Assembly: GCA_947184155.2 (NCBI GenBank)
Contig: CAMXCT020000314.1
Coordinates: 104,486-168,485, forward strand
DNA: 64,000 bases
DNA from: Cladocopium goreaui
Taxonomy: Eukaryota; Sar; Dinophyceae; Suessiales; Symbiodiniaceae
Direction: 5' to 3'
A program made the translations under genes and the position numbers. This document shows positions 20,998 through 30,731 of this stretch, piece by piece (the first letter of the stretch is position 1; each line of letters begins with the position of its first letter). The notes beneath the pieces were generated by a model, which was not told where the DNA came from, searched no databases, and saw only the letters and a program-made list of their open reading frames with translations.

Positions 20998-22239
20998 TCA
21001 CTTCTTGCCCATAAGGCGCTTTGCGGCCCATTGGCACAGAGATCCGGTCGCCGCCCACATGTCTGCATTTTTGTACCAATACTGATACTGAGCAGATCGG
21101 AGTTTGGATCTCAGCAGGCTCGACCCGGCTTTTGTATTTTGATTAAGGCTGAGACGCTCCTTTAAGAAACGCCAGCAGCGGTCAATCACTTGGGTGCCAG
21201 CTTTCACACGGATCTTTTTATTTGTGCCTGGAAGCTTGTGTTCCACTACTTTGACATATCGTGGCGCCTGCCATTTCCATTTGCCGCGTACTTTCACGCG
21301 TTTTTTGCAATGGACTACTCGATCGTGCAACACCCCTGCAACACGGACCCTATAACTCTTGGCAGAATCCGTGTGCAACACAACCTTTCTGTTCTTCAGC
21401 CAATGGTCAGCAAGGGGACGCCACTCGACTTTGCGTACTGCACCGGGTCCCGGTGCACGTGCATCTGTACGAACAGGCTTCAGACGATGCAAGACCAACG
21501 ACTCCGGCTTCCCTCGCTGAACAATACCACACCATTGTTCCCACTCAATTAGCTTCTTGGTGTTGCCCAGCTCTGACACATCAGTGATAGTCTTCTTGTC
21601 AAATGTAGTTTCGTCTGCCTCGACATCCTGCCACGCTGCTCCGTTGCCGAAGACAATCTCTTTCTCCTTCTCCTCCACATACTCCTTGCGTAGTAAAGCC
21701 AATCGCTTGTCCAAGTCCTCGATGGCCTTGTGATTCACATGCATGAGCCTGTGGATGGTGGAGTTTGGAATGTTGTTGATTTTGAGAAGTAATAGGGCAG
21801 CCTGAGTCTGCAAGGGGCTACCTGCCACACCACAACCTTCTGTAAACAGAGGGTGTAAGTGATGCGGATTGAAGTAGACCTGGCACCCCCTGGAATTGCA
21901 GCGAAGCTTAGGGGATGAGTCACCAGGCTTCTGCACCCAACCGCGTAGCTTCCCCTTCTCACACCGAGGACAAGTTTTGCCATGCCAATCAGGCAACAAG
22001 CCATCCTGCATCAACATCTGCACGATCCCCTTGTCGGTCGCATGGAGGATGTCTGGCAAGGACCTCTTCCACTTTGTCTGGTCCATGCGAAGACCCCGCG
22101 GACCAACATCCGCAGCACCCCTTGTATACGGTACATTCTGCCAAGACTTTGCCTTCGTCTTCTGAGAAGCTGGGCGTTTCAAGACCATACGAGATTTGCC
22201 CTTCTTTGGTGCCGGGAATGGATTGAATTTGGAACGCAT
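20998..22239 (-). CDS. IS1595/ISXO2-like DDE transposase
   Basis: Starts MRSKFNPFPAPKKGK (ATG at 22239), 413 residues, basic N-terminus. A zinc ribbon, CPRCEKGKLRGW with CNSRGC about 15 residues later, is followed by a helical region that reads like a helix-turn-helix. The catalytic domain shows VEADETTFDKK (first Asp), VVLHTDSAKSYR (second Asp) and VIDRCWRFLKERL near the C-terminus, placing Arg where related enzymes carry the N/E...LK motif. This architecture is typical of the IS1595/Merlin transposase superfamily, which cuts and joins element ends. The frame is intact. It is the last gene of a same-strand trio with the ATPase and coiled-coil genes; gaps are about 265 and 335 bp. Confidence 0.75.
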   Translation of the reverse strand: MRSKFNPFPAPKKGKSRMVLKRPASQKTKAKSWQNVPYTRGAADVGPRGLRMDQTKWKRSLPDILHATDKGIVQMLMQDGLLPDWHGKTCPRCEKGKLRGWVQKPGDSSPKLRCNSRGCQVYFNPHHLHPLFTEGCGVAGSPLQTQAALLLLKINNIPNSTIHRLMHVNHKAIEDLDKRLALLRKEYVEEKEKEIVFGNGAAWQDVEADETTFDKKTITDVSELGNTKKLIEWEQWCGIVQRGKPESLVLHRLKPVRTDARAPGPGAVRKVEWRPLADHWLKNRKVVLHTDSAKSYRVRVAGVLHDRVVHCKKRVKVRGKWKWQAPRYVKVVEHKLPGTNKKIRVKAGTQVIDRCWRFLKERLSLNQNTKAGSSLLRSKLRSAQYQYWYKNADMWAATGSLCQWAAKRLMGKK

Positions 22240-22504
22240 AGCGCAATGGCCTTGAGTGATGGCTATATGGAACACAAGAGTTGAGCTGTATGCTGCAGTG
22301 CAATATGCATGAATGGATGCTCGCTTCGCTTGCAATTACTTGTGCTTCGATGGAGACAGCGGACCTTGATTGCACAACACCGACAACATAACCTTTTCGT
22401 GCGATGGCTATGATCCTTTTTTTTTCTTCTCCCCTCGGACACGACTTCGCAAGTCTATCTTGCTATTGTACGAATCTACTGCATTCGAATTATAGGCTAC
22501 TTGT

Positions 22505-24415
22505 CTACATGCCATTCAGTCCCATGTAGTGGGCTGCCTCTTCATCAGCCTCTAAATCCATACTCTTCGGTTCCTCAGGCTCCGCTTCCATGGGATCTTG
22601 GTATGCAGCTTCTGCATCCTCAGCCAACTCCTCAATGTGCTGCGATGGTGGTGGAGAAGTCTTGGCCCGTAGTCGACGATCGGGATAGACGAAATTGCCA
22701 CGGCGACGCCCCGAGGGTTGAGTGCCAATGGGAGGCACAGGGCAGACCACATCCATATTGGCTTCTGGAGTAGAAGGGCAGGATGATGGTGGCACAACAT
22801 GGGCACTGCGGAAAAGAAGTTTGTCCTGAAGCTTGTGGTTCACATAAGCAACATAATCCTGCAGGTTTTCATATCCTGCAATCTTCTGAAATCCTTCCTC
22901 CAAGACTTCCTGTTCCTGGAGAATCTCTGCATCAAAGTTTGATCCAGTCTCCATCGTACCTCCCTTGTACTTTCCATACAAAGGTTTGTCCCGCTCACCT
23001 AGCAAGTCAAGATGCACGTCCTCCAGGCAAATCCGATGCACAATGGCATCTCTATGTGCACTTGGCAAACGAAGGTAGAGAGCGTGGTTGCCGAACATGA
23101 AGACAATGGAGCGTTTCAGTACTGCCAAGACATCTTTCTCTCTGTCACCGCGGAAGAATTCATCAAGCAAGCTAAAGAAGTTGGCTTCAGAAATCACTGT
23201 GTCACCTGCATTGCAATCAAATCTTTCTTCTGCCAAGTCATTGGACGCATAGGCCCTCATTTGATTCCGTAACATCTTGGTATCGTTGTACCTGGACTCA
23301 ACCGTTCCATCCTCATCACATGTAAGGAAACTCTTCAGGTCGGCTATGCACACCTTGCTTCGATCGGGGTCGTCTAGAAAGAGAGCCTCTTGAACCTGAG
23401 GGGCTTTGTGCCTGAAGTTGTCCAGGGATTTGGCTCGGCGCCAACCAGCCTTCAGGCCTTCACATCCAGATCGACGAACGTGGTAACGACCAAGCGCCAT
23501 TGCCAGAGTGATCACAAAGGGCGTTTTCCCCACACCAGGACAACCCAGCAGCAAGAGGCCAAAGTTGATGAGCAGTGGATACAAGTATGGTAGCAAGATA
23601 GTGTGCAAGAATGGCTTCAGGCTATAGGTTGTGAGGGGAAACTCGGTCATACTCACAGCACCTCCAAGCCCCTTGCTTTTGTTTTGGCACATTTGCCGTA
23701 CCTTCGCCTCCGGCCATCCTGCAATAGGTGTGCTTGAGTCAGGCTTGATGTTGAGCAGGATCCACAGTGTTTGCTCGTTGAGAGCGTCACATTCTGGGGC
23801 AAATGCATTGATATGGTAGATGCCTTCTTCCAGCTCAGACCTTGATGGTGACCAGGTAGGTTTTGAGGAATGCTCCGCCTGGGTCTTCTCTTCAAGGGCA
23901 AACCATCTAAGTTGATACCCTCCCAAATGATTGAGAAGCCACTGCACTCCCTTTTTGATGTTCCAGGGCCCCGATCTAAAGACTGGAATATAAGCTTTCC
24001 CACTGCACAAAGCTTCGGCAGCTTGAAAGGACATCGGACGTGGCAGATAGAGCACTTTGAGAACATCTACGTTTCCATTCGCCATGGTCACATGCACGAA
24101 GTCCATTTTGGTTGTACTCGGAGGAGTGCCTTTGAAACGGATGGGTTCAGGTAAATCATCCCATCGATATTGCATAGCGATCTGGCCAATGTCGACTGGT
24201 TCGCCACATGAGGGTATGTCATTGTGGAAATCAAAGAGAACTGTAATGGATTTCACACCCTTTTGCAAAGGTCTGCACGCATCAGTCGTGAATCCAATGC
24301 ATGTGATGGGCTCTTCCACTTCGACAATCCCACATTTGGCTTCTTCCAAGGGTCGTAGATATAACGGTTTCTTTCCCAATGCTTGGATTGCCTTATCCAT
24401 CAATGTTCCAGCCAT
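22505..24415 (-). CDS. SF3-helicase-like P-loop ATPase
   Basis: The likely start is MAGTLMDKAIQ at 24415 (636 residues); the frame is open upstream. The N-terminal half has no recognised domain. The C-terminal half has LLLLGCPGVGKTPFV (Walker A), EALFLDDPD (Walker B with paired Asp) about 60 residues later, and MRAYASND after a further 40, matching motif C of superfamily 3 helicases. SF3 enzymes are usually viral or plasmid replication helicases acting as hexamers. I see no HUH nickase motif, so this is not a standard Rep protein. The C-terminus is acidic and Pro-rich. The gene is intact and flanked on the same strand by a DDE transposase and a coiled-coil protein. It could act in replication or as a transposition-regulating ATPase; the role is inferred. 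AAA+ of another class is an alternative. Confidence 0.65.
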   Translation of the reverse strand: MAGTLMDKAIQALGKKPLYLRPLEEAKCGIVEVEEPITCIGFTTDACRPLQKGVKSITVLFDFHNDIPSCGEPVDIGQIAMQYRWDDLPEPIRFKGTPPSTTKMDFVHVTMANGNVDVLKVLYLPRPMSFQAAEALCSGKAYIPVFRSGPWNIKKGVQWLLNHLGGYQLRWFALEEKTQAEHSSKPTWSPSRSELEEGIYHINAFAPECDALNEQTLWILLNIKPDSSTPIAGWPEAKVRQMCQNKSKGLGGAVSMTEFPLTTYSLKPFLHTILLPYLYPLLINFGLLLLGCPGVGKTPFVITLAMALGRYHVRRSGCEGLKAGWRRAKSLDNFRHKAPQVQEALFLDDPDRSKVCIADLKSFLTCDEDGTVESRYNDTKMLRNQMRAYASNDLAEERFDCNAGDTVISEANFFSLLDEFFRGDREKDVLAVLKRSIVFMFGNHALYLRLPSAHRDAIVHRICLEDVHLDLLGERDKPLYGKYKGGTMETGSNFDAEILQEQEVLEEGFQKIAGYENLQDYVAYVNHKLQDKLLFRSAHVVPPSSCPSTPEANMDVVCPVPPIGTQPSGRRRGNFVYPDRRLRAKTSPPPSQHIEELAEDAEAAYQDPMEAEPEEPKSMDLEADEEAAHYMGLNGM

Positions 24416-24751
24416 TGCAATCAAAGGGGAGCACGGCGCGGTGCACAAGACAAGACTGGGGCGGACAGGTTTGGGCTCATGTGACACAGCAGAGAAGAAA
24501 TACGAGAGTGACAAGAATCCACACATGAATTGAATGTTGAATGTCAACTGCCAGCATGTTCAAAACAATCAGACCTTCCCAAGTACTTTCGCTGCCACAC
24601 GTGCATGCCAAGGACATATCTCTAAGTATGTATACATATAATGCTAAGGCTCAAGTCTCTAGTGCCAGACTGATTTTCTTTTCAGTGTGCATCAAGCGGA
24701 CGCAATGAGAGATACATCTTTTTCAACCCGCATGCCCTTGTCTCAGCGACA

Positions 24752-25480
24752 TCAATCGGATGCCATTTCATGATCAGAAGAGTCAGGAGACGAAGCTTCA
24801 GCAGCCAAAGATTCATCCATATCCATAGGGATATCCACGGCGTTTTCCGGCTGTAGCCGGCGCCGCAAAGCGGCATTTTCCTGAGACAGCCCTGCGATGA
24901 TCTCATTCTGCTCCTCAATCTGAGCGGTTGCCTTCGCAAGCTCGCAAGAGGTGTGATGCAATGCCGAGAAAATCCCCTCAAACTCCTCTTTCCATTTGAT
25001 CACTTCCTTGCTTTTCTTCTCGAGTTCAGCATCTGCCTGATGTTGTGGACCTTCGGAAGATGATGAATCCGAATCGGAATCGGATGTGGAAGACGAGGAT
25101 GCTGGCTTCTTCTCTTCCAAAGTGGAACTGGAGGATGATGGCTTCACATCTTCCAAGGCCAATTGCACAGTTGCAGTGCTCCTTTTCGGATTGGCCAGTA
25201 AGTTTTCTAAGCGCTGCTGGGCATCTGCACTCCATTCACCATCACCTCCCGGACGCAGGCGCAGTTGCCTTTGAATCGTGCCCATCATAGTCGTCAGGTC
25301 TCTCTTTGCAACTGGATGGCGGCTGTCATGAACCTTGACTGTTCCTGCTCCGATTTTTTCCAGGAGCTGAGATGTTGACGGTCGAGTCATGGTCACTTTG
25401 ATGTCAGGCTCTGGTGTCAATGTCATGATGGCCTTGCCTTGCGACATATTCACCGTGCCGGTCACGTTGAAGAACGCCAT
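24752..25480 (-). CDS. Ser-rich coiled-coil protein of the transposase/ATPase cassette
   Basis: Starts MAFFNVTGTVNMSQGKA at 25480, 242 residues. A basic/neutral N-terminal region of about 100 residues precedes an acidic Ser-rich linker (SSSSSTLEE, SDSDSDSSSSE). A predicted coiled coil follows (about residues 160-215; ELEKKSKEVIKWKEEFE, AQIEEQNEIIAGLSQENAAL), then an acidic tail ending DHEMASD. The family is not recognised. The coiled coil suggests self-association or binding to the neighbouring ATPase or transposase. It is the first gene of the three-gene set, and the frame is intact. Confidence 0.6.
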   Translation of the reverse strand: MAFFNVTGTVNMSQGKAIMTLTPEPDIKVTMTRPSTSQLLEKIGAGTVKVHDSRHPVAKRDLTTMMGTIQRQLRLRPGGDGEWSADAQQRLENLLANPKRSTATVQLALEDVKPSSSSSTLEEKKPASSSSTSDSDSDSSSSEGPQHQADAELEKKSKEVIKWKEEFEGIFSALHHTSCELAKATAQIEEQNEIIAGLSQENAALRRRLQPENAVDIPMDMDESLAAEASSPDSSDHEMASD

Positions 25481-25599
25481 GGCAAATAAGAGGGGAAGCG
25501 ATGAAAGCTGAGAACAAGAATGGCACTGGGGCAGTGACAATGGATTGCAAGAGCAGTGACAATGGATGGCAGGAATTGTATTTATGTCTTTTCCAGCCT

Positions 25600-26520
25600 A
25601 AAGGAATGCATCCAGAATGCATTCTTCCCAATATCTAAGATCCAAGATCTAAGAATTGCGGAGAAGTCTTGTGCAAATCTTGGGTTTGGAATTTGCCAGA
25701 ATACTCTTACCAATCCCTATGAAAATTCTTTAGGAATCCAAGATTTTGATCAAAAGTCTTGTGGGAAACTTGGATCTTGGATTTTGAATCTTGCAAAGAA
25801 TGCATTCAGAATGCATTCTTTCGGCAGGATTCAAGATTCAAGATTTCTAGGGACTCTTTGGAGCAAATCTTGAATCCACCCCCTGGATTCAAGATTCAAG
25901 ATTCAAGATTTCTGGGGGGACTCTTTGGGGCAAATCTTGAATCCGGATTCAAGATTCAAGATTCAAGATTTCTGGGGACTCTTTGGGGCAAATCTTGAAT
26001 CCGGATTCAAGATTCAAGATTCAAGATTTCTGGGGACTCTTTGGGGCAAATCTTGAATCTTGAATCCTGGATTCAAGATTTGCTGGAAAGAGTCCTCAGG
26101 AATCTTGAATCTTGAATCTTGAATCCTGGATTCAAGATTTGCCCCAAAGAGTCCCCAGAAATCTTGAATCTTGAATCCTCATTCAAGATTTGCCCCAAAG
26201 AGTCCCCAGAAATCTTGAATCTTGAATCTTGAATCCGGATTCAAGATTTGCCCCAAAGAGTCCCCAGAAATCTTGAATCTTGAATCTTGAATCCTGGATT
26301 CAAGATTTGCTCCAAAGAGTCCCCAGAAATCTTGAATCTTGAATCCTGGATTCAAGATTTGCCCCAAAGAGTCCCCAGAAATCTTGAATCTTGAATCTTG
26401 AATCCGGATTCAAGATTTGCTCCAAAGAGTCCCCAGAAATCTTGAATCTTGAATCTTGAATCCTGCCGAAAGAATGCATTCTGAATGCATGCTTTGCAAG
26501 ATTCAAGATCCAAGATCCAA
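25600..26520. repeat. Large imperfect inverted repeat of CAAGATT-type units
   Basis: Units of about 55-60 bp containing ATTCAAGATT, GGGGACTCTTTGGGGCAAATC and TTGAATCC are repeated head-to-tail from about 25788 to 26062. They then run in reverse orientation to about 26505. The outer edges are also inverted: AGAATGCATTCTTTCGGCAG at 25800-25825 versus its complement at 26463-26485. The transcript or single strand could fold into a hairpin several hundred bases long. No gene. Confidence 0.9.
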
Positions 26521-26554
26521 GATTCCCACGAGGGTTGGATTCAAGGCTTGAATC

Positions 26555-26730
26555 CTCTATGTATATATATATATATGTATATATACACTATATAACATCC
26601 CCCAAATCCCGGAATCCAAAATTACATACCAAAAATAGCAAATTTTACTGTAAATACCAGTACTTTTGTGAAATCGGTAGGTCTTGGGGGGGGGGGGTAC
26701 CATATATATATATATATATATATGTGCATT
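26555..26730. repeat. AT microsatellites with G-run and inverted AAGACCTAC motif
   Basis: TATATA tracts at about 26563-26595 and 26703-26725. Between them, 26678-26700 reads GTAGGTCTTG followed by a run of G and TAC, the reverse complement of 20340-20361. Confidence 0.8.
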
Positions 26731-26884
26731 TTTACGCACAAACACAACGTTTCGCTTGCCAAAACCTGTAAAATGTTTCACAGACTTTGAGGTTTAAGAT
26801 CTAGGGTTTTAGGGTTACGTGTTTCATGTTTTGTCTATTCCTTTGTTTTTCGCGAGGGCGTCTGAGCGAAGGGTTCTTCTAATA

Positions 26885-27470
26885 GTGGGGGTCTGTCAAA
26901 CATTCTCACATCTTCACATCTTCTCATCCTCACATCCTCACATCTTCTCATCTTCACATCTTCTCATCTTCACATCTGCTCGTCTTCACATCTTCTCATC
27001 TTCACATCCTCACATCTTCACGTCTTCTCATCTTCACATACTCACATCTTCACATCTTCTCATCCTCGCATCCTCACGTCTTCACATCTTCTCATCCTCA
27101 CATCCTCACATCTTCACATCCTCACATCTTCACACCTTCTCATCTTCACATCTGCTCATGCTCACATCTTCTCATCTTCACATCTGCTCATCTTCACATC
27201 CTCACATCTTCACATCTTCACATCTTCTCATCCTCACATCTTCACATCTTCTCATCTTCACATCACATCTTCACATCACATCTTCACATCTTCTCACCTT
27301 CACATCTTCTCATCTTCACATCTTCACATCCTCACATCTTCACATCTTCACATATTCACATTCTCTCTTGCCCTCTTGCTCTCTTGCCCTCTTGCTCTCT
27401 TGCCCTCTTGCTCTCTTGCCCTATTGCTCTCTTGCCCTCTTGCTCTCTTGCCCTCTTGCTCTCTCCGTCT
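26885..27470. repeat. Tandem TCTTCACATC array, then CTCTTGCC array
   Basis: 26885-27360 is built from CACATCTTC, CACATCCTC and TCTCATCTT hexamer-multiples. 27362-27470 is (TCTTGCCC TCTTGCTC)n. A 250-codon plus-strand frame across both is a repeat artefact (His/Ser/Phe only). Confidence 0.93.
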
Positions 27471-27523
27471 TTTCTATTTCTCTCTTGATGGCGCGGGGCA
27501 GTGCCAACGAGACGGCACGAAAC

Positions 27524-28145
27524 GCAACCCTTTCTCACGAAACGAGGTTCGATCGCCAAAAACTGAAGTAAAATTGCGATTTTGAAGTGTCGGTCGCAAC
27601 CCTTTCGAACGAAATGAGGTTCGAGCGCCAAAAACTGAAGTAAAATTGCGATTTTGAAGTGTCGGTCGCAACCCTTTCGCACGAAATGAGGTTCGAGCGC
27701 CAAAAACTGAAGTAAAATTGCGATTTTGAAGTGTCGGTCGCAACCCTTTCACACGAAATGCGGTTCGAGCGCCAAAAACTGAAGTAAAATTGCGATTTTG
27801 AAGTGTCGGTCGCAACCCTTTCGCACGAAATGAGGTTCGATCGCCAAAAACTGCGGTGAAATTGCGAGTTGCAAGTTGTCCCGCGCAACCCTTTCGCACG
27901 AAATGAGGTGCGATCGCCAAAAACTGAGGTAAAATTGCGATTTAACAACTTCCGTGGCAACTATTTCGCACGAAATGAGGTTCGATCGCCAAAAACTGGG
28001 GTAAAATTGCGATTTTGAAATGTCCGCGACAACCCTTTCGCACGAAATGAGGTTCGATCGCCAAAAACTCCGGTAAAATTACGATTTTGAAATGTCCGCG
28101 ACAACCCTTTCGCACGAAATGAGGCTCGATCGCCAAAAACTGAGG
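27524..28145. repeat. 72-bp tandem repeat
   Basis: About eight copies of a 72-bp unit beginning CAACCCTTTCGCACGAAATG and containing GGTTCGATCGCCAAAAACTG. Because 72 is divisible by three, the minus strand stays open and repeats a 24-residue motif with FRAKGLRPTLQNRNF. The first five copies are most alike and the right-hand copies diverge. Confidence 0.93.
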
Positions 28146-28935
28146 TATGTAAAAGCGTGTGTGTGTAAAAGCGTCTTTGTGTAAAAGCGTCTGTGTGTAA
28201 ACGCTTCTGTGTGTAAAAGCGTCTGTGTGTAAACGCGTCTGTGTGTAAAAGCGTCTGTGTGTCAAAGCGTCTGTGTGTAAAAGCGTCTGTGTGTAAAAGG
28301 TTCTGTGTGTAAAAGCGTCTGTGTGTAAAAGCGTCTGTGTGTAAAAGTGTTTGTGTGTAAACGTTTCTGTGTGTAAATGCGTCTGTGTGTAAACGCGTCT
28401 GTGTGTAAAAGCGTCTGTGTGTCAAAGCGTCTGTGTGTACAAGCTTCTGTGTGTACAAGCTTCTGTGTGTAAAAGCGTCTGTGTGTAAAAGTCTCTGTGT
28501 GTGAAAGTGTCTGTGTGTGAAGGTGTCTATGTGTAAAAGCTTCTGTGTGTAAAAGTGTCTGTGTGTAAAAGCGTTTGTGTGTCAAAGCGTCTGTGCGTCA
28601 AAGCGTCTGTGCGTACAAGCTTCTGTGTGTACAAGCTTCTGTGTGTAAAAGCGTCTGTGTGTAAAAGCGTCTGTGTGTAAAAGTCTCTTTGTGTGAAAGT
28701 GTCTGTGTGTGAAGGTGTCTATGTGTAAAAGCTTCTGTGTGTAAAAGTGTGTGTGTGTGTAAAAGCGTTTGTGTGTCAAAGCGTCTGTGTGTCAAAGCGT
28801 CTGTGTGTACAAGCTTCTGTGTGTACAAGCTTCTGTGTGTAAAAGCGTCTGTGTGTAAAATTCTCTGTGTGTGAAAGTGTCTGTGTGTAAAAGCTTCTGT
28901 GTGTAAAAGTGTCTGTGTGTAAAAGGGTCTGTTGA
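28146..28935. repeat. 16-bp tandem repeat (GCGTCTGTGTGTAAAA)
   Basis: About fifty copies of GCGTCTGTGTGTAAAA and variants (GCTTC, CTCTC, GTGTC; TCAA or TACA for TAAA). Variants recur in blocks, indicating higher-order duplication. Confidence 0.94.
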
Positions 28936-30700
28936 GCTGACCGAAATGCGTAGCACTCAGAAGTCGCATCGTGAAGTTACGTTGCAAGTTGCAAATGTGT
29001 TGTATTGGGGTTCAAGCATGCAACCGCCCCCGGGTCGCTACAAGTTGCGCAGCACTCAGACTTCGCATCGTGCTACAAGTTTGCAGAGTTTTTGCATTGA
29101 ATATGTTACAATCGATAGCATTCGACCTCGTCATTGACATGCCGCAGGAATCGCAGCTCGGAACCTAGTGACAGTGCAACAGTTCTGTACCAGTTCTGCC
29201 TGAGGCAGTCACCATTTGGATGCTGTGAAGCTACACATTCTAGCTTTGGCGCAGAAGCTCAGGGACGCAGGAATGTTATTGCACGCAGCGTGACTCAGTG
29301 TAATTCAACGCAAAACAAGCTTGGATTCGCAGTGGACTCAGCGTAACTCAACGCAAATCAAAATTGTTACACTCTTCCACATAATATGTGAGAAGACACA
29401 CACCGGGCTGCCGCCATGATTGCCCTTATTTGAAAACACCATCGAAACACCACATACCACCAATATAGTGAATTCATCGAAGCTGTTGATTTTTGTCAAT
29501 TTCCAAGGCATGCAACACTTTTTTTGCTTGTGGCTCCAAAGACGTCCCTGGCTTGGGAATGTTGGGTGTCTCACGAACTTTGTGCTGATGTGATTCTTGT
29601 TTGCGTCTGTTGGATTCAGGGGAAAATGTAGAGACGAAAAATCGAGAAACGAATCAATCGTAGCTTTTTGGTTCAAGATTTGCACGATCTTGGAGAACGT
29701 TGCTATGTCGAAAAGTGGCTCAACTTCTGGCAAAGCTAGAGCCCTGGTACCGCAGATTTTTTCGATTTCAAAATGAAGTGCATCGGCATAAGTCAAACAG
29801 AACTGTCTGAGACTTGTTGATGCGCGGAATGCTTCCTGTCTCACCATAGTGCATCCGCATAAGTCAAGCAGAACTGTCTGAGACTTTGTCATCTACACTT
29901 GACTTTTTTGAATTCGCCGACAGTGAATAAGGCTGCTGATTGCTTTTGCGCATGTAGTTGCATGGATTGATTTCATTTCTCATCCTAGATGCATTGGTGG
30001 GTAGCAGCACATATAGAAGCATCTCTCACATACAGAAATTGAAAAGACAACGGTTTATTTATTTAGAATTAACTCTTGTGTTTGTTGCTTTATCGGAGCT
30101 CACTTCTCAGACATTCTTCTGTTGGTTAAACCACTCTGGCCGCAGTTTGGGATTTGAGTAGGAACAAATCAGACATGGCATGTCGACGTAGCCGGTGTGA
30201 AATCAATGTTTTCCATTTGAATATATGTCAGAGTATATGCCAGGTTCGTCAGAGTATATGTCAGCCTGGTGTATCTCACCTCTTGTGGTTGGTTTGTTGT
30301 TGGTTGGCTTAAGGATTATATATATATATATATCCATTTCAACGTGCCTGCATGAGATGCATGCACTGCATGCATGCAAGTCATGTACAAGGTTTGCAAG
30401 CCATTTGGACCAAACCAGCTGTGCTTTTGGATCTTTTCACCAACGACCGCGGGCTTTGCTCGCGTTTGTGGCATTGTCGGGCCTCGCTCGCATGCTCCGT
30501 ATATAGGCGGTGTTTAAATACAACCAGTCTTAATCATGAATCTCCTCGGTCTTGCCAGGTGAACTACAAGTCATTGGCTTCTATAGGACTAAGGTGCACC
30601 CCCAATGCTGCAGCTGCATTGTTGAACTTGTTTTCGATATGTGGAAATGAGTGAGGCAATACCAGTGAGCGTAAACAACTGTAAGTTTTTTTGGCCCAAG
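28936..30700. other. Unassigned DNA with a weak ORF
   Basis: No domain recognised. The longest frame (29892-29338, minus, 184 codons) includes a 36-bp direct duplication around ATAAGTCAA, CAGAACTGTCTGAGACT (29785-29820 and 29850-29885). It has no signature motif and could be exonic or chance. A short TA repeat lies at 30312-30332 and GCATGCATGCA palindromes near 30357-30378. Confidence 0.4.
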
Positions 30701-30731
30701 ACTCGCTCACTGACATTCCCTATATAGAGCC

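Noticed and set aside
22505-24415. CRESS-virus-type Rep protein
   Set aside because: The SF3-like motifs are present but no HUH endonuclease motif or nicking Tyr motif was seen in the N-terminal half, so a viral Rep call is not supported.
26795-26818. Telomere-like TAGGGTTTTAGGG sequence
   Set aside because: Only two degenerate copies of a TTTAGGG-like word; not an array. The same holds for ACCCTAAA words near 19350.
26819-27571. 250-codon plus-strand ORF
   Set aside because: It translates the TCTTCACATC and CTCTTGCC repeats; no non-repeat coding sequence.
27524-28145. tRNA-like array (72-bp units containing GGTTCGATCGCC, similar to a B box)
   Set aside because: No A box, no acceptor-stem pairing and no cloverleaf in the unit; the B-box resemblance is short and probably chance.
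28146-28935. CRISPR-like array
   Set aside because: A continuous 16-bp satellite without unique spacers, in a eukaryotic context.
29338-29892. 184-codon minus-strand ORF as a gene
   Set aside because: No domain, contains an internal duplication and has no exon-like boundaries; left as unassigned.
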